DNA from: Prevotella sp.
GTDB taxonomy: Bacteria; Bacteroidota; Bacteroidia; Bacteroidales; Bacteroidaceae
Length of the DNA: 64,000 nucleotides
Assembly (NCBI GenBank): GCA_017619375.1
Contig: JAFZSL010000056.1
Coordinates: forward strand, 1-64,000
Direction of reading: 5' to 3'
The notes below the pieces were generated by a model that searched no databases, was not told the DNA's origin, and saw only the letters and a list, made by a program, of their open reading frames with translations. Shown piece by piece: positions 60,496-64,000 of the stretch (the first letter of the stretch is position 1; the number at the start of each line of letters is the position of its first letter). Both the position numbers and the translations under genes were made by a program.

Positions 60496-61629
60496 TCAGA
60501 ATTGCGGCATCAAGTGATACATCCCTCCTGCAAGATTCCTCACCACGCCCTTCATCTCCAGTTCGAAGAGCAAGGCGGTGAGTTGGTTGACTTGCAAGCC
60601 AGAGTTTACTGCGAGCATGTTGAGTTGCATGTCGCCTTTGTCGGCCAGCACATTCACCACCTTCATCTCCTCGGATGACAGTTGCGGGAAGAAAGTGCGC
60701 TCTATCCCCTCGTTGCGAGCCTTGAAGAGCGAGGCATCCCCCTCCCACCCCATAGCCTTCAAGAAGGATGAGGCGTCGGTGAGCAATATGGCGCCGTTGT
60801 CGCGTATGAGGTTGTTGCACCCTTCGGAATAGGGGTCACCCACGCGTCCCGGGAAGGCGAAGACCTCTCTGTCGTAGCCTCGTGAGATGTCGGCGGTGAT
60901 GAGTCCTCCTCCATGGGCTGCACTCTCCACAAGGATGCAGGCGTCGGACATTCCCGCCACGATGCGGTTGCGCCGGACGAAATTGATTTTGTCGGCATTG
61001 GTGCGCGTCATGAATTCCGTGAGCAGTCCACCCTGTCCGAGCATCTTCACCGCCGTCGCCCTATGTGCGTGTGGATAGAGGTCGTCGAGCCCATGGGCGA
61101 GCACGCCGACGGTGTCAAGTCCCCTTTCCAACGCCTGCCTATGGGCGCAGATGTCTACGCCATAGGCGAGTCCGCTCACCACGAGCACGCCGGGGCACGA
61201 TGCAGCAAGGCTGTCCACGAATTTCCGTATGAGGTCCATCCCGTAGGGCGTGCATTTCCTCGTCCCCACGATGTTGACGACCCTGGTGGCATTGAGGTCG
61301 GCGTTGCCCTTGTAGTAGAGCACCAGGGGAGCATCGTCGCACTCGGTGAGTCGACGAGGGTACTCCGGATTCGACATGTCCAGGGCCTTGATGCCATGGG
61401 CCAGGTCGAACTCCAGTTCCTCCTCTGCGCGCTCCCTCATCTTTTGGCAGTCTTTCAACAACTCCACCAAGCGTTGCGAGGCATCGGGGATGATGTCGCG
61501 TATGTTGTTGCTGTTCTCGATGACGGCCGTCGCACTGCCCGCCTGGCGGTAGAGCAGCATGATGCTGGCAAGGTTGTAGAAACTGAGCCTTGCCAAGGTC
61601 ATCGCATTGAGAGTCTCATTATAATCCAT
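60496..61629 (-). CDS. dprA: DNA-processing protein DprA
   Basis: 377 residues. The Rossmann-like DprA core is visible: VVNIVGTRKCTPYGMDLIRK, VSGLAYGVDICAHRQALERG, VLAHGLDDLYPHAHRA, ILVESAAHGGGLITADISRG and VFAFPGRVGDPYSEGCNNLI. A winged helix is at the C-terminus (about 315-372). DprA loads RecA on incoming single-stranded DNA in transformation. ATG 61629 is chosen; it lies 11 nt inside the thioesterase gene. It starts the overlap chain thioesterase-dprA-dus. Confidence 0.94.
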   Translation of the reverse strand: MDYNETLNAMTLARLSFYNLASIMLLYRQAGSATAVIENSNNIRDIIPDASQRLVELLKDCQKMRERAEEELEFDLAHGIKALDMSNPEYPRRLTECDDAPLVLYYKGNADLNATRVVNIVGTRKCTPYGMDLIRKFVDSLAASCPGVLVVSGLAYGVDICAHRQALERGLDTVGVLAHGLDDLYPHAHRATAVKMLGQGGLLTEFMTRTNADKINFVRRNRIVAGMSDACILVESAAHGGGLITADISRGYDREVFAFPGRVGDPYSEGCNNLIRDNGAILLTDASSFLKAMGWEGDASLFKARNEGIERTFFPQLSSEEMKVVNVLADKGDMQLNMLAVNSGLQVNQLTALLFELEMKGVVRNLAGGMYHLMPQF

Positions 61630-62038
61630 TGCCTTCTTCTTGTAACACGTCCTTGAACACCTCGTCATAAGGACTGGCGGCCGCCAGTTGTCCATCCACC
61701 AGACATACCAACTCCACCTTGGCACGGAAAGCCAACTTGCCATCCGCCTCACGATAGAGGTCCTGGAAGAACACATAGCGCACGCCCTCCTTTTTCAAGG
61801 AAAGACACGACCTCATCGTGTCGTCACACCTGAGGGGAACCTTGAACTGCATGTTCATCCTTGCCACGACGGCATCCACTCCCTTGGCGTGCATATCGGC
61901 GAAACTGACACCAAGGCTTTTGAGGAAGAGGTGGCGCGTATGCTCTATATAATGCAGGTAGTTGGCATTGTTGACAATGCCCTCGATGTCGCATTCATAA
62001 TCGCGAACTTCAAGTCGCGTCTCAAAGAGATATTTCAT
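61619..62038 (-). CDS. Hotdog-fold acyl-CoA thioesterase
   Basis: 139 residues, 4HBT/YbgC type: YECDIEGIVNNANYLHYIEH carries the catalytic Asp and the helix of the hotdog fold. It probably hydrolyses short or medium acyl-CoA. It overlaps dprA by 11 nt. Confidence 0.9.
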   Translation of the reverse strand: MKYLFETRLEVRDYECDIEGIVNNANYLHYIEHTRHLFLKSLGVSFADMHAKGVDAVVARMNMQFKVPLRCDDTMRSCLSLKKEGVRYVFFQDLYREADGKLAFRAKVELVCLVDGQLAAASPYDEVFKDVLQEEGNGL

Positions 62039-62061
62039 AGGGTGTTATTATATTCTTTTTT

Positions 62062-62132
62062 CGGGCGGGCACAAGACCCAGAAACGGGCGGAGGCACAGG
62101 ACCCATAAGCGGGCGGGCACAAGACCCGCCCC
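62062..62132 (+). repeat. Degenerate tandem of the GGGCGGGCACAAGACCC repeat
   Basis: Three units of 24-25 bp (62062, 62086, 62110) related to GGGCGGGCACAAGACCC; the last ends as a full palindrome like the one at 57482-57510. Confidence 0.75.
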
Positions 62133-62160
62133 TACGACTTCGGGGGAAGGTGAGCACCAA

Positions 62161-62243
62161 TTTTCAAAGTTGCGATTAAGCGAGAGCAGACCAAGCTGGC
62201 TTGGAGTCTGCCGAGCGTGAGCAACTTCGACCGAAGGTCAATC
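62161..62243 (-). repeat. Third copy of the 81-bp palindromic repeat (inverted)
   Basis: Reverse-oriented copy of the tandem unit at 21192-21352 with a few changes (CTGGCTTGGAGTCTGCC in place of the CTTGCTTGAGGTCTGCC expected from the other copies). It ends at the stop codon end of the DUF2851 gene, just as the first array starts at a stop codon. Confidence 0.88.
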
Positions 62244-63539
62244 TTCAATCTTCTTCAGATACTCATACCCGAATCGGCATCGCAGGCAGTCTTTCTTGTC
62301 GCAGTATTCTTTTTTGAGTTGGATGAGTGCCTGGCTGTCTCCGGCGTTCTCCACCGGCAGGCTGCACTCCTTCCACATCCTCACGATGTTGTTGTCCTCC
62401 GCCTTGAGTTGTTCCAAGAGGTCGAAGGCCCTGTCGCAGAGTTGCTCGTCGCCCTTGTATCGTCCGTAGGCGAAGAGCATGGGTATGGCGGTGTTGATCA
62501 TCAGCAGGTTGAGGGAGACAGCCGACAGTCGCTTCATGTTCTTCGCGCTCTCGCTGCCAAAGACATAATGTGTCTCCCAGTAAGAGGTGACACCGGTGGC
62601 GAATGCCTGCTGCAACTCCTTCACCGTGCGGCACTCCACCAATTGGCTCAGTCCTGCCGTGCGTGAGTGGTAGAGCCGTGCCAGTTGTGCGATGCGGATG
62701 TGGGGGAAGTTCTGCGGCCTCATCTTGAGGAATTTCCATCTCTTGTAATGGATGGGTGTGAGCGAGAACTTATGCTTGAGGTAGGCGTATTCGTTGCTCA
62801 GTCGTGTGAAATAACCTTCCTGGACGGCTGTTTCACGGTAACGTTCGGGCACCGCTTCCATATCGAGCAGTCCCGCCTGCCCCATGAAGATGGCCTCCAC
62901 TTGGAAGAGGTCGTCGCGGTGATGGTCCACGGCGTGCAGCGGTATGCTCTGTGCCCATGCCTCGAAAGCATCGCCGTTGACCCCGAAGCCGTAGTTGCGT
63001 GCCAGGGTGACGAAATAGCCGTCCTCCCACGACCCGTCGCATAGTGCCACCCGTTGTCGGATGGCCTGTGTCTTCTGCTCCAGACGCTCCGTCTGCAAGG
63101 CGCTCATCCAACTGTGCACCTTCAACCTTGAGAGGTTGGGGATGATTTGGTAGCAAGGGGGGTAATGGTCGGTGGTGATCAGTTGCTGGTAGTTGTCCTC
63201 CACCTCCTTGGGGACGCTCAACTGCATCTGTGGCAGTACGAGACCATTGTGGATGGTCACCACGGCGTCGACCACCCCGCAGACGTGGAGCACCACGTTG
63301 TCATAGGCGGCATCGTGGTCATGGCCATGGGCGTACCAGTCGCTTGCCTTATCGTGTATCTCCACATTGCCTACCCACAACGTGCCATCCAACTTCACCT
63401 TGGCGTTGAAGAAGTCGGGACCGGCGTGGTGGTTGTGCAGCCCGGGGTCAAGCACCTCCACCACCTTGTGGTCGGTGGTTTCCAGCGTCCCCAAGGGGAA
63501 CAAGCGGTGTTTCCAGCAGTAGTGCAGCAATGCTTCCAT
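62238..63539 (-). CDS. DUF2851 family protein
   Basis: 433 residues. It begins MEALLHYCWKHRLFPLGTLE and includes LHNHHAGPDFFNAKVKLDGT, WVGNVEIHDKASDWYAHGHD, and near the C-terminus a cluster of Cys (CDKKDCLRCRFGYEYLK). The family is widespread in Bacteroidetes; its function is unknown. The VEIHDKASDWYAHGHD block (Glu, His, Asp, His) suggests metal binding. The gene is monocistronic. Confidence 0.9.
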   Translation of the reverse strand: MEALLHYCWKHRLFPLGTLETTDHKVVEVLDPGLHNHHAGPDFFNAKVKLDGTLWVGNVEIHDKASDWYAHGHDHDAAYDNVVLHVCGVVDAVVTIHNGLVLPQMQLSVPKEVEDNYQQLITTDHYPPCYQIIPNLSRLKVHSWMSALQTERLEQKTQAIRQRVALCDGSWEDGYFVTLARNYGFGVNGDAFEAWAQSIPLHAVDHHRDDLFQVEAIFMGQAGLLDMEAVPERYRETAVQEGYFTRLSNEYAYLKHKFSLTPIHYKRWKFLKMRPQNFPHIRIAQLARLYHSRTAGLSQLVECRTVKELQQAFATGVTSYWETHYVFGSESAKNMKRLSAVSLNLLMINTAIPMLFAYGRYKGDEQLCDRAFDLLEQLKAEDNNIVRMWKECSLPVENAGDSQALIQLKKEYCDKKDCLRCRFGYEYLKKIED

Positions 63540-63609
63540 AAAAAGCCTTTTTGTCTGTTGTCCTTATGCAAATATGGTCGAACCTTTCGGGGTTACACGC
63601 TTTGCAATG

Positions 63610-63617
63610 CAAAGATA
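63610..63617 (-). promoter_or_regulatory. -7 box of the DUF2851 gene
   Basis: TATCTTTG on the minus strand, about 70 nt upstream of the start codon; no good -33. Confidence 0.45.
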
Positions 63618-63718
63618 ACTTGTTATTTTGAATTGAGAAAATCCATAGCCATAAATCTTCCCATACCACCTACAAACCCATAAGCCCCACTAAGCCCATT
63701 AGACCCATTCAAAACCTC

Positions 63719-64000
63719 TCACCTGTTATTCCTCGGATGGTGGTCCAGAATTTGTTGTCTCAATGTGGTCATGTCGATGTGGGTGTATATCTCCGTCGTG
63801 CCTATGCTCTCATGACCGAGCATGGCCTGGATGGCCCTCAGGTCGGCGCCCCCCTCCAGCAATGCAGTAGCGAAGGAATGCCTGAGGGTGTGGGGGCTGA
63901 CTGTCTTCTTGATACCGGCGTCCTCTGCCGTCTTCTTGATGATGATAAGCACCATCGTGCGCGTGAGGTGTGCGCCACGGCGGTTGAGGAAGACATAATC
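63719..64000 (-). CDS. xerD: Tyrosine recombinase XerC/XerD, C-terminal part (cut by window end)
   Basis: The frame is open to the window edge, so only the last 93 codons are here; an internal ATG at 63955 is not the start. Catalytic-domain motifs are visible: [16 protein letters not shown], the box [22 protein letters not shown] (His-x-x-Arg), [20 protein letters not shown] with the catalytic Tyr. It probably resolves chromosome dimers at dif, but an integrase role cannot be excluded from this part. Confidence 0.88.
   Translation of the reverse strand, partial: DYVFLNRRGAHLTRTMVLIIIKKTAEDAGIKKTVSPHTLRHSFATALLEGGADLRAIQAMLGHESIGTTEIYTHIDMTTLRQQILDHHPRNNR

Noticed and set aside
59507-60820. 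437-codon form of the dihydrouridine synthase
   Set aside because: The first 110 codons lie in dprA in another frame; the family N-terminus starts at ATG 60490.

Overview
The window looks like chromosomal DNA of a Bacteroidetes bacterium close to Prevotella/Segatella. The evidence is as follows. Many genes are preceded by the Bacteroidetes -7 box TAnnTTTG, several with a -33 TTTG about 19-20 bp further upstream. The ornithine transcarbamylase is of the Bacteroides N-succinylornithine type. The glutamine synthetase is type III. Clade-typical families (DUF4105, DUF2851, DUF6624, sugar-transfer-associated ATP-grasp) are present. The secreted polysaccharide-degrading enzymes suit a gut or rumen commensal. 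This assignment is an inference; no rRNA or tRNA gene is visible.

Positions 1-12,800 hold a large plus-strand amino-acid locus. After a Bax-inhibitor-1 family membrane protein come argR, a GNAT acyltransferase (candidate N-acylglutamate synthase), argG, a PspC-domain protein, argC, argD and proC. These are followed by an XRE-cupin regulator with an acyl-CoA synthetase, then proB, proA and argF' (N-succinylornithine transcarbamylase). Most joints are 4-nt overlaps or very short gaps. argB lies 36 kb away (49.5 kb), overlapping the arginine decarboxylase gene speA in a topA-aroK-speA-argB run. A type III glutamine synthetase faces the arg locus across a shared terminator.

Positions about 15,050-18,990 form an AT-rich island unlike its surroundings. 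It holds an unrecognised 642-residue protein tightly coupled to a 121-residue partner and closed by a strong terminator. A roughly 450-nt gene-free stretch follows, with a well-formed promoter and many complementary helices (candidate large structured RNA). Next is a 196-residue protein that resembles the N-terminal quarter of a crAss-like phage portal protein but sits behind a host-type -7 box. I consider this the best candidate for something undescribed.

Positions 19-44 kb carry envelope and carbohydrate functions: an undecaprenyl-phosphate sugar phosphotransferase, a Gfo/Idh/MocA oxidoreductase, a GH9 cellulase-like enzyme, an iron-type alcohol dehydrogenase with an SDR epimerase, a secreted C10 cysteine protease, a NUDIX hydrolase, a sialate O-acetylesterase-like protein, an ATP-grasp ligase, a secreted esterase, a GH35 beta-galactosidase, an AlbA_2/DUF4105/AMP-ligase operon, a secreted protein made of 20-residue repeats, and a VanW protein. 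Positions 44-64 kb carry topA, aroK, speA, argB, a surface protein with Ig-like and FISUMP domains, an ECF sigma factor with its partner, a GH3 beta-glucosidase, and a minus-strand block of housekeeping genes (CPBP protease, ribF, dus, dprA, thioesterase, DUF2851, xerD cut by the window end).

Several dispersed intergenic repeat families occur, including an 81-bp palindromic unit (tandem pair at 21.2 kb, inverted copy at 62.2 kb).
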